From: Devosia sp.
Lineage (GTDB): Bacteria; Pseudomonadota; Alphaproteobacteria; Rhizobiales; Devosiaceae
NCBI RefSeq assembly: GCF_017307495.1
Contig: NZ_JAFKHE010000012.1
Location: 248,001-312,000, forward strand
Reading direction: 5' to 3'
Length of the DNA stretch: 64,000 nucleotides
Shown here: piece after piece, positions 45,917 to 55,358 of the stretch
Numbering within the stretch: position 1 is the first letter of the stretch
Layout: every line of letters starts with the position of its first letter
Program-made: the position numbers and the translations under genes
Notes under the pieces: generated by a model
What the model was told of the DNA's origin: nothing
The model's database searches: none
What the model saw: the letters and a program-made list of their open reading frames with translations, nothing else

Positions 45917-46339
45917 ATGAATCTGCCCATCGGCGAACTGTCCCGCCTGACCGGCGTGAAGGTGCCCACCATCCGCTTCTACGAGCAGATCGGCCTGATC
46001 GATCAGCCCCCGCGCACCGAGGGCAACCAGCGCCGCTACGGCACGGACGAAGTCCGTCGCCTCAACTTCATTCGCCATGCCCGGGAACTCGGCTTCGAGG
46101 TCGATGACATCCGCGAGCTGCTCGACATGTCCGGAAAGCCGCAGGCGTCGTGCCACCAGGCCGACAGCATCGCGCGCAATCACCTCGCCGAGATCGACCG
46201 CCGCATCGCCAGCCTCACCGTGCTGCGCGGTGAGCTTTCGCGCATGGTCGATGAATGCCACCACGGCCGCATCTGCGACTGCCGCATCATCGAGGTGCTG
46301 GCCGACCACAGCCAGTGCGTCGCCGACCACGTGCACTGA
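45917..46339 (+). CDS. MerR-family heavy-metal-responsive regulator (CadR/ZntR-like)
   Basis: The 140-residue activator begins with the MerR winged helix (MNLPIGELSRLTGVKVPTIRFYE). A dimerisation helix (about 80-115) follows, with metal-ligand candidates C79, C114, C120, C122 and C134. The position of C79 and the CHHGRICDC region resemble CadR and PbrR-type sensors. It is divergent from the P1B ATPase, and the operator between them has the typical layout. Which metal it senses (Cd, Pb or Zn) is not fixed by the sequence. Confidence 0.92.
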   Translation: MNLPIGELSRLTGVKVPTIRFYEQIGLIDQPPRTEGNQRRYGTDEVRRLNFIRHARELGFEVDDIRELLDMSGKPQASCHQADSIARNHLAEIDRRIASLTVLRGELSRMVDECHHGRICDCRIIEVLADHSQCVADHVH

Positions 46340-46375
46340 GCACTCGCTCGCTCTTGGAGCGGTTCGTCCCTCTCA

Positions 46376-46456
46376 CCGGGTCATCCCCGCGAAAGCGGGG
46401 ATCTCCGTTTGGCCGCGAGCACCACACACAGCGGTTCCCGCTGTCGCGGGAATGAC
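46376..46456. repeat. REP-like palindromic element
   Basis: Complete copy of the GTCATCCCC family: a first arm with hairpin CCCCGCGAAAGCGGGG and a second arm TTCCCGCTGTCGCGGGAATGAC. It lies between merR and a convergent small membrane protein gene. Confidence 0.85.
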
Positions 46457-46467
46457 GCCGGGTTGCC

Positions 46468-46734
46468 CTACTCGGACTTCCCGCGCTTGGCCGCATAGCC
46501 CAGCAACAGCCCGCCGAGGGCGCCCAGCACCAGGCCGGCCACTACCCCCACCAGCCCGGGCATCATCGCCCCGACCAGCCGCGCCGGGAAAGGCTGGTCC
46601 GCCGGCGCCGGCATCATCAGCGTCCCGATCGGCATCAGCACCAGTGCCAGCACGCCGAACACGATCAGCATGATGGCGCCGAACAGCAGCTTGCCGCCGA
46701 CATTGGTCGCAAATCCTTCGTGTGGCTCCGGCAT
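46468..46734 (-). CDS. Small two-helix membrane protein
   Basis: The 88-residue protein has a short hydrophilic N-terminus (MPEPHEGFATN), two hydrophobic helices (about 14-38 and 52-80, the second glycine-rich: GLVGVVAGLVLGALGGLLLGYA) and a basic end. ATG 46734 is preferred, with GAGGGGGC upstream; an in-frame TTG at 46773 is possible. No family was recognised. Confidence 0.6.
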   Translation of the reverse strand: MPEPHEGFATNVGGKLLFGAIMLIVFGVLALVLMPIGTLMMPAPADQPFPARLVGAMMPGLVGVVAGLVLGALGGLLLGYAAKRGKSE

Positions 46735-46836
46735 CCGACCCGCCCCCTCAAGCGTATCGTCACTGGCGGCCAAAGTACCGCCGATGCCTGACCCTGTCAG
46801 GTCCCCGCCGCCAATTCAACCGACCGGCGCCTCGGG

Positions 46837-47211
46837 TCAGAGCACTTCGGCGAGGTGGAAGTTTCGCGCCACCGCATGATCGCGGAGCCCGAAGGCCGGG
46901 AGCTTGCCAGGCACCAGCGCATCGGCCACCGCCGCCGTATCGGCCACTTCGGTCGCGTCCACCACCACCCGCACGAACGGCTCCACCATGCCGCGCCCGA
47001 GCTTTTCCTGCAGCTCGAACAGCAGCACCCGCACATTGCCCCGCGACTCGCACGCGACGCACTCCGTCCCCGGCGCATGCGCGTGCAGCGGCGCGTCGAG
47101 CTTGACCACCGCCGTATCCCGCCCGCCGAAGCGGCCCAGCACCGCCTTGTCGGTCACCACCGTCACCGGCACCGACCGCTCGCGGCGCGCATAGGGGGCA
47201 GGGGAGGTCAT
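46837..47211 (-). CDS. Degenerate CobW-like (COG0523-like) protein without P-loop
   Basis: The 124-residue protein starts like a CobW/COG0523 GTPase (VPVTVVT at 14-20), but the GxxGxGKT P-loop that should follow is missing. It keeps a CVAC pair, about residues 54-57, where COG0523 proteins have the CxCC metal motif, then FVRVVVDATEVADTAAVADAL, which resembles the Walker B/G3 region of the family (VIETTGLADP). GTP hydrolysis is therefore unlikely. ATG 47211 has GGGGAGG upstream. It lies downstream of metH on the same strand, 91 bases away. A metal- or cobalamin-related role with MetH is an inference only. Confidence 0.65.
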   Translation of the reverse strand: MTSPAPYARRERSVPVTVVTDKAVLGRFGGRDTAVVKLDAPLHAHAPGTECVACESRGNVRVLLFELQEKLGRGMVEPFVRVVVDATEVADTAAVADALVPGKLPAFGLRDHAVARNFHLAEVL

Positions 47212-47238
47212 GACGGCGCACCGGCCGTGCCACACGCG

Positions 47239-47277
47239 TTCCCTCTCCCCTCTGGGGAGAGGGACAGGGTGAGGGGC
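47239..47277. repeat. GC-rich palindromic element after metH
   Basis: A perfect 10-bp stem (47241-47250 with 47254-47263) with a TCT loop, followed by GGGTGAGGGG, similar to the element at 42291. No T tract follows on either strand, so it is not a standard terminator. It lies between metH and the CobW-like gene. Confidence 0.6.
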
Positions 47278-47302
47278 GCCAAGCGAAATGAACCAGCCGC
47301 CA

Positions 47303-50300
47303 TCATGCCTCCCCCCTGTCCGCGCTCGGCGTGTAGTTGAGGATCGGCCCGAGCCAGCGCTCGACCTCGCGCACCGCCATGCCCTTGCGCCGGGCATAGT
47401 CCTCGACCTGGTCGCGCTCCACCTTGGCCACGCCGAAATAGAAGCTCTCCGGATGGCTGAGGTAGATGCCCGACACCGACGAGCCGGGCCACATGGCGTA
47501 GCTCTCGGTCAGCTCCACCCCGATCCGCTGCTTGGCGTTGAGCAGGTGGAACAGCGTCGTCTTCTCGGTATGGTCGGGCTGCGCCGGATAGCCCGGGGCA
47601 GGGCGGATGCCCTGGTACGGCTCGCCGGCAAGTTCGTGCGGCTGGAACGTCTCGGTATCGCCGTAGCCCCAGAACTCCTTGCGCACCCGCTCGTGCATCA
47701 GCTCGGCGAAGGCTTCGGCGAAGCGGTCCGCCAGCGCCTTGATCAGGATCGAGGAATAGTCGTCGTTACGTCGCTCGAAGCGCTCGGCGATGACGTTCTC
47801 CTCGAGCCCCGCCGTCACCACGAAGCCGCCGATATAGTCGGCGATGCCCTCGGGCGCGACGAAGTCGGCCAGCGCCATGTGCGGCTTGCCGCCGGTCTTC
47901 GACAACTGCTGGCGCAGCGTGAAGAAGGTGGCGAGCTGCTCCTTCCGGTCCGCGTCGGTGTAGAGCCGGATGTCGTCGCCCACCTGGTTGGCGTGCCAGA
48001 AGCCGATCACTGCCTTGGGCCGGAACCAGTTCTTCTGGATGACCTCGCGCAGCATCTTCTGCGCATCGTCCCACAGCTGCCGGGCTGCCGGGCCCTGCTC
48101 GGGGTCCTCCAGCACGGCCGGATAGCGCCCCTTCATCTCCCACGCCTGGAAGAACGGCGTCCAGTCGATATACTTGGCAATCTCGCCCAGGTCGTAGTTC
48201 TCGAACACCCGGGTGCCCAGGAAGGCGGGCCTTGGGGGGGCATACCCGTCCCAGTTCGGCTTGAAGCGGTTGGCCCGCGCCGCCTCGAGGCTGGTGCGCT
48301 TCTTTTCCGCCTCGGCCTGGTAATGCCGGACCGCCAGTCGCTCGTATTCGGCCCGCACGTCCGCGACATAGGCGGGCCGCTGCTCGTCCGACAGCAGCGA
48401 CGACACCACGCCCACCGCCCGGCTCGCGTCGTGCACGTGCACCGTCGGCCCGCCCTGGTACTGCGGGTGAATCTTGACCGCGGTGTGCACGCGCGAGGTG
48501 GTTGCCCCGCCGATCAGCAGCGGGACCGTGAAGCCCTCGCGCTCCATCTCCTCGGCGACATGCACCATCTCGTCGAGCGAGGGCGTGATCAGCCCCGAGA
48601 GCCCGATCACGTCGACCTTCTCGGCCCTCGCCGTCTCGAGGATCTTGGCCGTCGGCACCATCACGCCGAGGTCGATGATCTCGTAGTTGTTGCAGGAGAG
48701 GACCACGCCGACGATGTTCTTGCCGATGTCATGCACGTCGCCCTTCACCGTGGCCATCAGGATCTTGCCGGCCGCCCTGAAGCCGCCCTCGCCGCCGTTG
48801 GCCGCCTTCTCCGCCTCCATGTAGGGGAGCAGGTGCGCCACCGCCTGCTTCATCACGCGCGCCGATTTCACCACCTGCGGCAGGAACATCTTGCCGGCGC
48901 CGAACAGGTCGCCGACCACGCTCATGCCGGCCATCAGCGGCCCTTCGATGACGTCGAGCGGGCGCACGGCCTTCTGTCGCGCCTCTTCGGTGTCCTCTTC
49001 TATGAACTCGGTAATGCCGTTGACCAGCGCGTGGCTGATCCGCTCCTCGACCGGCCTCGTTCGCCAGGTCAGGTCCTTGGCCTTCTGCTCGCCGCCAGCC
49101 TGGCCCTTGAAGCGCTCGGCAATCTCCAGCAGCCGCTCCGTCGCATCGGGCCGGCGGTTGAAGATCACGTCCTCGCAGGCCTCGCGCAGGCCCGGCTCCA
49201 GCGTGTCGTACACCGCCAGCTGCCCGGCATTGACGATGCCCATGTCCATGCCGGCCTGGATGGCGTGGTAGAGGAACACCGAATGCATCGCCTCGCGCAC
49301 CGGCTCGTTGCCGCGGAACGAGAAGCTGAGGTTGCTCACGCCGCCGGAGATATGCGCGTGCGGAAGGGTCTCGCGGATCTTCTTCGTTGCCTCGATGAAG
49401 GCGACGCCATAGCCCGCGTGCTCCTCGATGCCCGTCGCCACGGCGAAGATGTTGGGGTCGAAGACGATGTCCTCGGGCGGGAAGCCGACCTCTTCGGTCA
49501 GGAGCTTGTAGGCCCTGGAACAGATCGCGACCTTGCGCTCGAACGTATCGGCCTGGCCCTGCTCGTCGAAAGCCATGACGACGACCGCCGCGCCGTAGCT
49601 GCGCACCAGCCGTGCCGTCTCGAGGAACTTCTCGACCCCCTCTTTCATCGAGATCGAGTTGACCAGCGCCTTGCCCTGCACGCACTTGAGTCCCGCCTCG
49701 ATCACCTCGAACTTGGAGCTGTCGATCATCAGCGGCACGCGAGCGATATCCGGCTCGGCGGCCAGCAGGTTCAGGAACTCGGTCATCACCTTGACCGAGT
49801 CGATCAGGCCCTCGTCCATGTTGATGTCGATGACCTGCGCGCCGTTCTGCACCTGGTCGCGCGCCACGTCGAGCGCGGCGGTGTAGTCACCGGCGGTGAT
49901 CAGCTTGCGAAACCGGGCCGACCCGGTGACGTTGGTGCGCTCGCCCACGTTCACGAACGGGATGTCGCCGGTCAGCGTGAACGGCTCGAGGCCCGACAGC
50001 CGCAGGAAGGTCGGCACCTCGGGGATCTGGCGCGGCTTGTACTTACCCACCGCCTCCTTGATCGCGCGGATATGGTCCGGCGTCGACCCGCAGCAGCCGC
50101 CGACGATGTTCAGGAACCCGTCGCGCGCAAAACCCTCGAGCTGCCGGGCCATGAATTCCGGCGTCTCGTCATAGCCGCCGAACGAGTTGGGCAGGCCGGC
50201 ATTGGGGTAGGCGCAGATCAGCGTATCGGCCACGTCGCTCAGCTCGGCGATATGGGCGCGCATGGCGTTGGCGCCAAGCGCGCAGTTGAGCCCGATCGTG

Positions 50301-51067
50301 AACGGCCTGGCATGCCGCACTGAGTACCAGAACGCCGTCGGCGTCTGGCCCGACAGCGTGCGGCCGCTGAGGTCGGTGATCGTGCCCGAGATCATCACCG
50401 GCAGCTCGTAGCCGCGCTCGGCAAAGATGCGCTGCGCCGCGAAGATGCCCGCCTTGGTGTTGAGCGTATCGGTGATCGTCTCGAACAGCAGCACGTCGGC
50501 GCCGCCATCGATCAGCCCGTTGATCTGCTCGGCATAGCCCTTCACGATCTCGTCGAAGGTGATCGACCGGTGCCCCGGCGAGTTCACGTCCGTCGACATC
50601 GACGCGGTCTTGTTGAGCGGCCCGAGCGCTCCGGCCACAAACCGCCGCTTGCCGTCCTTCTCGAAGGCCAGTTGCGCCGCTTCGCGCGCCAGCCGGGCGC
50701 CGGCGAGGTTCAGCTCATAGGCCAGCTCCTGCATGCCGTAGTCGGCCATCACGATGTCGGTCGAGGAGAACGTGTTGGTCTCGACGATATCGGCGCCGGC
50801 GAGGTAATACTGCAGGTGGATCGCCCGGATATGGTCCGGTTGCGTCAGGTTGAGCAGGTCGTTATTGCCCCGCACGTCCTTGTGCCAGTCCTTGAAGCGC
50901 TCGCCGCGATAGGCCGCCTCATCCAGCTTCAACTGCTGGATCATCGTGCCCATGGCGCCATCGAGGATCAGGATGCGTTCCCGGGCCGCCGCGGCAAGGG
51001 CAGCCCGTACCTCCTCGCCATCCGGCAAGGAATTTCTATCGATCTCAATGGTTTGAGCAGTGGTCAT
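47303..51067 (-). CDS. metH: Cobalamin-dependent methionine synthase
   Basis: Transfers a methyl group from methyltetrahydrofolate through cobalamin to homocysteine. All four modules are present in the 1254 residues: homocysteine domain (about 30-345, with zinc ligands in [10 protein letters not shown] and GGCCGSTP), methyltetrahydrofolate domain (about 365-630, [15 protein letters not shown]), cobalamin domain with the B12-ligand histidine in GDVHDIGKN near 777, and the C-terminal AdoMet reactivation domain. ATG 51067 has GGAAAG upstream. A 20-bp palindrome at 51132-51151 probably controls it. No riboswitch is visible in the 160-base leader. Confidence 0.97.
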   Translation of the reverse strand: MTTAQTIEIDRNSLPDGEEVRAALAAAARERILILDGAMGTMIQQLKLDEAAYRGERFKDWHKDVRGNNDLLNLTQPDHIRAIHLQYYLAGADIVETNTFSSTDIVMADYGMQELAYELNLAGARLAREAAQLAFEKDGKRRFVAGALGPLNKTASMSTDVNSPGHRSITFDEIVKGYAEQINGLIDGGADVLLFETITDTLNTKAGIFAAQRIFAERGYELPVMISGTITDLSGRTLSGQTPTAFWYSVRHARPFTIGLNCALGANAMRAHIAELSDVADTLICAYPNAGLPNSFGGYDETPEFMARQLEGFARDGFLNIVGGCCGSTPDHIRAIKEAVGKYKPRQIPEVPTFLRLSGLEPFTLTGDIPFVNVGERTNVTGSARFRKLITAGDYTAALDVARDQVQNGAQVIDINMDEGLIDSVKVMTEFLNLLAAEPDIARVPLMIDSSKFEVIEAGLKCVQGKALVNSISMKEGVEKFLETARLVRSYGAAVVVMAFDEQGQADTFERKVAICSRAYKLLTEEVGFPPEDIVFDPNIFAVATGIEEHAGYGVAFIEATKKIRETLPHAHISGGVSNLSFSFRGNEPVREAMHSVFLYHAIQAGMDMGIVNAGQLAVYDTLEPGLREACEDVIFNRRPDATERLLEIAERFKGQAGGEQKAKDLTWRTRPVEERISHALVNGITEFIEEDTEEARQKAVRPLDVIEGPLMAGMSVVGDLFGAGKMFLPQVVKSARVMKQAVAHLLPYMEAEKAANGGEGGFRAAGKILMATVKGDVHDIGKNIVGVVLSCNNYEIIDLGVMVPTAKILETARAEKVDVIGLSGLITPSLDEMVHVAEEMEREGFTVPLLIGGATTSRVHTAVKIHPQYQGGPTVHVHDASRAVGVVSSLLSDEQRPAYVADVRAEYERLAVRHYQAEAEKKRTSLEAARANRFKPNWDGYAPPRPAFLGTRVFENYDLGEIAKYIDWTPFFQAWEMKGRYPAVLEDPEQGPAARQLWDDAQKMLREVIQKNWFRPKAVIGFWHANQVGDDIRLYTDADRKEQLATFFTLRQQLSKTGGKPHMALADFVAPEGIADYIGGFVVTAGLEENVIAERFERRNDDYSSILIKALADRFAEAFAELMHERVRKEFWGYGDTETFQPHELAGEPYQGIRPAPGYPAQPDHTEKTTLFHLLNAKQRIGVELTESYAMWPGSSVSGIYLSHPESFYFGVAKVERDQVEDYARRKGMAVREVERWLGPILNYTPSADRGEA

Positions 51068-51131
51068 AGCTCGACTTTCCAGCGCCAGTAACGCCACAAT
51101 ACGACATGTCCCGACGGCTCGCGCTCTCGGG

Positions 51132-51151
51132 ATATAAAGATATCTTTATAT
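51132..51151. promoter_or_regulatory. Perfect 20-bp palindrome, candidate ArsR-type (SahR-like) operator of metH
   Basis: The sequence is a perfect palindrome with arms ATATAAAGAT and ATCTTTATAT, very AT-rich against its GC-rich surroundings. It lies 64 bases before the metH start codon and about 78 bases before the divergent hydrolase gene. As I recall, ArsR-family regulators of the methionine/S-adenosylhomocysteine cycle in proteobacteria bind AAAGATATCTTT-type palindromes. The identity of the regulator is inferred; the palindrome is directly visible. Confidence 0.7.
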
Positions 51152-51229
51152 GAACGACCGCTTCCGGGCAAGCAAGGCGGTTACCGCCACGGCGCCGCGC
51201 CGGAACAATCGCGTGAGTACTCGACCGAC

Positions 51230-51934
51230 ATGGCAATCCCGATCCTCCTCGTCCCCGGCCTGAACTGCACGGCCGAGGTCTACCACAACCAGTTGCCGGC
51301 ACTGTGGCGGTTCGGCCCGGTTACCATCGCCAACCACCTGCGCGGCGCCGGCATGGCCGAGATCGCCGCCAGCATCCTCGCCGACGCCCCACCGCGTTTC
51401 GCGCTCGCCGGCTTTTCCATGGGTGGCTACATCGCCTTCGAAATCCTCCGCCAGGCCGCCGACCGGGTCACCGCCCTGGCGCTGCTCGACACCTCGGCCC
51501 GCCCCGACACCGCCGAGGCCACCGAAAAGCGCCGGGCCGCCATGGCGCTGGCGGGGCAGGGGAAGTTCACCCTCGCGATCCAGCAGTCCTTTCCCAACGG
51601 CGTCCACCCCGCCCACGTCACCAACCCGCACCTCAAGGCCCTGCACACCCGCATGGCGAGGGCCAACGGCCCCGAAACCTACATCCGCCACCAGCAGGCC
51701 ATCATCACCCGCCCGGATTCGCGGCCGGACCTCCCAGCCATCAAGGTCCCAACGCTCGTGGTTGTCGGCGAGGCCGACAGCATTACGGTACCCGAGGCGG
51801 CCCGCGAGATGGCCACCAACATTTCCGGCGCCACGCTGGTCACCGTCCCCAACGCCGGCCACATGGCGCTTGTCGAACAGCCCGACGCGGTGACCGCCGC
51901 GATGGTGGAGTGGCTGGACGCGATCAAGTCCTGA
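51230..51934 (+). CDS. Alpha/beta-hydrolase
   Basis: The 234-residue protein has a complete alpha/beta-hydrolase fold and catalytic triad: S63 in GFSMGG, D183 in GEADSIT and H211 in NAGHMA. The oxyanion segment PGLNCTAEV lies near residue 10. The substrate is unknown; an ester or lactone is possible. It is divergent from metH and shares the control region with the 20-bp palindrome. Downstream lie two palindromic repeats. Confidence 0.88.
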   Translation: MAIPILLVPGLNCTAEVYHNQLPALWRFGPVTIANHLRGAGMAEIAASILADAPPRFALAGFSMGGYIAFEILRQAADRVTALALLDTSARPDTAEATEKRRAAMALAGQGKFTLAIQQSFPNGVHPAHVTNPHLKALHTRMARANGPETYIRHQQAIITRPDSRPDLPAIKVPTLVVVGEADSITVPEAAREMATNISGATLVTVPNAGHMALVEQPDAVTAAMVEWLDAIKS

Positions 51935-51949
51935 TCTAGCTACCAACCA

Positions 51950-52131
51950 CCGTCATCCCCGGGCTTGACCCGGGAGTGGCGCGACCTGTGGGACGATATC
52001 AACCAGCCGGTGTAGCTGAGAGATCGCTGGGTCCCCGGGTCAAGCCCGGGGATGACGGAGTTTCATTTGCTTCCGCGGTGCACTGTACCTGCGCACCACC
52101 ACCGTCATCCCCGGGCTTGCCCCGGGGGCCC
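51950..52131. repeat. Large inverted-repeat element plus a half copy
   Basis: Two perfect 25-base inverted arms (51950-51974, starting CCGTCATCCCCGGG, and 52034-52058) flank 59 bases. A third, partial arm in the first orientation is at 52102-52131. The GTCATCCCC start relates them to the other REP-like copies, but the inner sequence (GGGCTTGACCC) is different. They occupy most of the gap between the hydrolase gene and rlpA. Confidence 0.85.
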
Positions 52132-52295
52132 ACCTCTCCTGTTCAAAGATGCTTGTCGCGACATCGTGGCTCACCTCCAACCCCCTCACATTTCATTCAA
52201 ATTAACCGCACCTCAACCACGATGCGTTTCCCTCGACGCATGCGCATTCAGCTTTCGCTAAGTGTGCGCGCAGAACAGCATGGGTTGACCAGGAC
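52132..52295. other. Non-coding region upstream of rlpA
   Basis: This is the rest of a 361-base gap between the hydrolase gene and rlpA. It is relatively AT-rich around 52185-52215 and probably holds the rlpA promoter. A possible hairpin (ATGCGT and ACGCAT arms around 52220-52242) is present. No gene or clear promoter elements are seen. Confidence 0.4.
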
Positions 52296-53411
52296 TTGCC
52301 TAACTTTTCTCGCGACCTTCGTGCGGCCGCCCGGCTGCTTGTGCTTGCAGCGCTGCTTGCGCCGGTGCTTGTCGCGTGCGGCGGAGCAGGGGGCTCGATC
52401 CCGCACGTCAAGCGCGCCGCCTTCACCTCCAAGGAGTTCGGCGTCGCCGTCAGCCCGCGCGTCACCAATGCGAAGAACCCGCCCAGGGGCGGCGGCCGTA
52501 CCCTCGTCGGCCAGCCCTATACCGTGCGCGGCGAAACCTACACGCCGCTCGCCGATCCTGCCGGCTACGTCGCCACCGGCAGCGCCTCCTGGTACGGTAA
52601 CGATTTCCACGGCCGGCTGACCGCCAATGGCGAAATCTTCGCCGCCAACGCCATCACCTGTGCCAGCCCGGTGCTGCCGCTCCCCAGCTACGTGCGCGTG
52701 ACCAACCTCGAGAACGGACGCTCGATGGTGTGCCGGGTCAACGATCGCGGCCCTTACCTGCACGGCCGCGTCATGGACATGAGCTACCGCGCCGCCGAAA
52801 TTCTCGGCTATGCCGGCAAAGGCGTCGGCCAGATCCAGGTTCAGTATGTCGGCCCGGCGCCGCTCCAGGGCGACGACACCCGCATGCTGCTCGCCAGCGT
52901 CGACCGGCTGACCAATATGGAAGTCCAGACCACCCGCCTCGCCATGGCCGATCCGTCGGCGCCGGTTGGCGTATCCGGCGGGCGCCTGAGTTTCGGTGAT
53001 TTCGGCGGGGGCGCCGCGCCGCAGCCGGCGGAGCGCCCCGACCTGCTGGGCAACTTCATCAATCTGTTTGGCTATGCCGAGAGCCCCGCTGCGTCCGAGG
53101 ACATGAACAGCGCCTTCGCGGCGGCCACCGCCATGGCCACCCGGGCCGAGGCGCTCGACCCGTGGCTTGCGTCGGTGGATGAGGACAGGCGCGCCATCAG
53201 GCTCGAACTCGGGGTCTTCACCGACCCTCGCACGGCCGAGGACGTGGCCCTGCGCTTCGCCTTCCTTGGCGCCGTCGACGAACAGGCGGTCCGCATCCCC
53301 GGCGCCGACGCGACGCGCCTGACGCTGACCCGCCTCAAGCCCGGCGTGGCCCGCGATGACGTGATGGTGCTTGCCCGTGAACTTGGCCTAAAGGACCTCG
53401 TGCTCTATTAG
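52296..53411 (+). CDS. rlpA: RlpA-type septal lipoprotein (lytic transglycosylase family)
   Basis: Outer-membrane lipoprotein acting on peptidoglycan, often at division sites. The 371-residue product has a lipoprotein signal with lipobox LVAC (cysteine near residue 28), a double-psi beta-barrel domain (about 95-190: ATGSASWYGNDFHGRLTANGE, and VNDRGPYLHGRVMDMS), and a C-terminal SPOR-like region (about 300-371). The TTG start at 52296 is the only one that keeps the basic n-region (SRDLRAAAR) before the hydrophobic core; its ribosome binding site is weak. It heads the rlpA-dacA-tmk-holB-metG-tatD block. Confidence 0.88.
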   Translation: MPNFSRDLRAAARLLVLAALLAPVLVACGGAGGSIPHVKRAAFTSKEFGVAVSPRVTNAKNPPRGGGRTLVGQPYTVRGETYTPLADPAGYVATGSASWYGNDFHGRLTANGEIFAANAITCASPVLPLPSYVRVTNLENGRSMVCRVNDRGPYLHGRVMDMSYRAAEILGYAGKGVGQIQVQYVGPAPLQGDDTRMLLASVDRLTNMEVQTTRLAMADPSAPVGVSGGRLSFGDFGGGAAPQPAERPDLLGNFINLFGYAESPAASEDMNSAFAAATAMATRAEALDPWLASVDEDRRAIRLELGVFTDPRTAEDVALRFAFLGAVDEQAVRIPGADATRLTLTRLKPGVARDDVMVLARELGLKDLVLY

Positions 53412-53452
53412 TTGAACGGCGGCCGGGCAGTGGCCGCGATCGGGGTTGGATC

Positions 53453-54604
53453 GTGCGGACCTTCAGCCTGACAGTCTTGGCTGTTCTCGTGGCCTTGCTT
53501 GCCGCCGGGCTTGCACACGCGCAGGAGTTCGACACCAAGGCGAAGTATGCCGTGCTGATGGACTACGAGTCCGGCACCATCCTCTTCAACAAGGCCGGTG
53601 ACGACCAGCTCGAGCCGGCCAGCATGGCCAAGCTGATGACGCTGGCCGTGGTCTTCGATCAGTTGCAGCGGGGCAAGCTCAAGCCCGACGACGAGTTCTT
53701 CATCTCCGAGCACGCCTGGCGCGACGGCGGCGCCTCGTCCGGCGGCTCGACCATGTTTGCCGTCCTCAATTCCAAGATTCCGGTGATGGACCTTGTCCGC
53801 TCGGTCATCATCCAGTCCGGCAACGACGCGGCCATCGCCCTGGCCGAGGGCGTCGCCGGCAGCGAACTGGCCTTCGCCCAGATGATGAACCAGCTCGGCA
53901 AGGAGATCGGGCTCACCGGGTCCAACTTCGTCAACGCCACCGGCCTGCCGGACCCGGCCCAGTACTCCACGGCGCGCGACCTCGCGACCATCGCCCGCTT
54001 CATCATCGCGCAGTTCCCGGAATACTATCCGATCTTCTCTGAGCGCGAGTTCACCTGGAACAAGATCCGGCAGATGAACCGCAACTCGCTGCTCGAGGTC
54101 GGCATTGGCGTCGACGGGCTCAAGACCGGCCATACCGAGGCCGCCGGCTATGGCGAGGTCGTCTCCACCGCCGCCACCGGCCGCCGTCTCATCGCAGTCC
54201 TGCATGGCCTCAAGTCGATGACCGAGCGCACCGAGGAAGCCCGCAAGCTCGTCACCTGGGGCACGCGCGGCTTCGAACTGATCCCCGTCTTTGCCGAGGG
54301 CGCGCCCGTCACCTATGCCGACGTCTACGGCGGCAGTTCCGGCCAGGTCCCGCTGGTCGGCAAGGGCAACATCGACCTGTTCCTGCCCAAGGGGGCACAG
54401 AACTGTCCGACCGCGACAGTCACCTACCGGTCGCCCATCCACCCCCCTGTGAAGAAGGGCGATCAGCTGGCCCAACTCAATGTCATGTGCAATGGCACTG
54501 TGGTACAGGTCACGCCGCTCTACGCCGGCGAGGATGTCGGGGAGGGCGATATCGTCCGCAAGGCGACCGACGCGCTCAAGGAACTGGCGCTCGGCTGGTT
54601 GTAG
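53453..54604 (+). CDS. dacA: D-alanyl-D-alanine carboxypeptidase (PBP5/6 family)
   Basis: Low-molecular-weight penicillin-binding protein that trims pentapeptides in peptidoglycan. The 383-residue protein has a signal peptide (cleavage near AHA-QE, residue 23), the serine-peptidase motifs S57-MAK60, S122-G-N124 and K224-T-G226, and a C-terminal PBP5_C beta domain with a short terminal helix for membrane attachment. The start is GTG 53453. It follows rlpA by 41 bases. Confidence 0.95.
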   Translation: MRTFSLTVLAVLVALLAAGLAHAQEFDTKAKYAVLMDYESGTILFNKAGDDQLEPASMAKLMTLAVVFDQLQRGKLKPDDEFFISEHAWRDGGASSGGSTMFAVLNSKIPVMDLVRSVIIQSGNDAAIALAEGVAGSELAFAQMMNQLGKEIGLTGSNFVNATGLPDPAQYSTARDLATIARFIIAQFPEYYPIFSEREFTWNKIRQMNRNSLLEVGIGVDGLKTGHTEAAGYGEVVSTAATGRRLIAVLHGLKSMTERTEEARKLVTWGTRGFELIPVFAEGAPVTYADVYGGSSGQVPLVGKGNIDLFLPKGAQNCPTATVTYRSPIHPPVKKGDQLAQLNVMCNGTVVQVTPLYAGEDVGEGDIVRKATDALKELALGWL

Positions 54605-54670
54605 CGGGCCGGAAGTCCGGCAGAAGTTCATGGACTTCCTGCAGGACAACGCGCGAACAAGGACCTCCGA

Positions 54671-55357
54671 ATGCTCGATGTTCCAGCCCAGTCCGCTGCG
54701 CGCTTCATCACTTTCGAGGGCGGCGAAGGGGTCGGAAAATCGACCCAGGTCAAGCGACTGCTCGTCCGGCTGAACCGCATGGATATCGAGGCCGTCCGCA
54801 CGCGCGAGCCCGGCGGAACGCCGAAAGCCGAGGCCGTACGGGCCTTTATCCTGCAGGGTCGGTCCGAGAGCTGGGGGCCCGGCGCCGAAGCGGTGCTCTT
54901 CGCCGCGGCCCGCTACGACCACGTCAGCACCCTGATCGCTCCCAGCCTCGCCAGCGGAAAATGGGTCATTTCCGACCGCTTCCACGACTCCACCCGGGCC
55001 TACCAGGGCCTCACCGGAGGCGTGAATGAGAAGCTTATTCAAGGACTTGAGACCCTGGCTCTCGACGGCCACCAGCCCGACCTGACCTTCGTGCTCGACA
55101 TGGACCCGGCCTCCGCCTTCGCCCGCGTGGAGACCCGCGAGATCGAAAAGGCCCTGGTCCAGACCGGCGACCGCTTCGAGAAGGAAGACCTCGAGTGGCA
55201 CCGGCGCCTGCGCGAGGCGTTTCTTGCCATCGCCGCCGCCAACCCGCAGCGCTGCGTGGTTCTTCCTGCCGCCCAGTCGCCTGAATCCCTCGAGCAGGAG
55301 GTCTGGGACACGCTCATCCGCCGCTTCCCCGAGGTCGAGGCAAGGAAGGCCGGCTGA
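54671..55357 (+). CDS. tmk: Thymidylate kinase
   Basis: Phosphorylates dTMP to dTDP. The 228-residue protein has the P-loop FEGGEGVGKST (near 15-25), the DR-type motif TREPGGTP (near 44-51) and the DRF...ARAYQG-like region SDRFHDSTRAYQG (near 102-114). AAGGA lies several bases before ATG 54671. holB follows immediately, a common pairing. Confidence 0.95.
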   Translation: MLDVPAQSAARFITFEGGEGVGKSTQVKRLLVRLNRMDIEAVRTREPGGTPKAEAVRAFILQGRSESWGPGAEAVLFAAARYDHVSTLIAPSLASGKWVISDRFHDSTRAYQGLTGGVNEKLIQGLETLALDGHQPDLTFVLDMDPASAFARVETREIEKALVQTGDRFEKEDLEWHRRLREAFLAIAAANPQRCVVLPAAQSPESLEQEVWDTLIRRFPEVEARKAG

Positions 55358-55358
55358 G

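Noticed and set aside
43876..46107. A 743-codon plus-strand open frame opposite the metal ATPase and into merR
   Set aside because: Antisense or out of frame to two well-supported genes; Arg/His-rich shadow sequence with no family similarity.
47288..50323. A 1011-codon plus-strand open frame opposite metH
   Set aside because: It is antisense to a complete metH, composed of His/Arg/Asp/Leu-rich low-complexity sequence and without domains; a codon-bias shadow.
51068..51229. Cobalamin or S-adenosylhomocysteine riboswitch before metH
   Set aside because: The leader is short and dominated by a DNA palindrome; no B12-box-like or SAH-aptamer segments were seen.
53412..53452. Terminator between rlpA and dacA
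   Set aside because: A 6-bp GCGGCC/GGCCGC hairpin is present but no T tract follows, so read-through is more likely.
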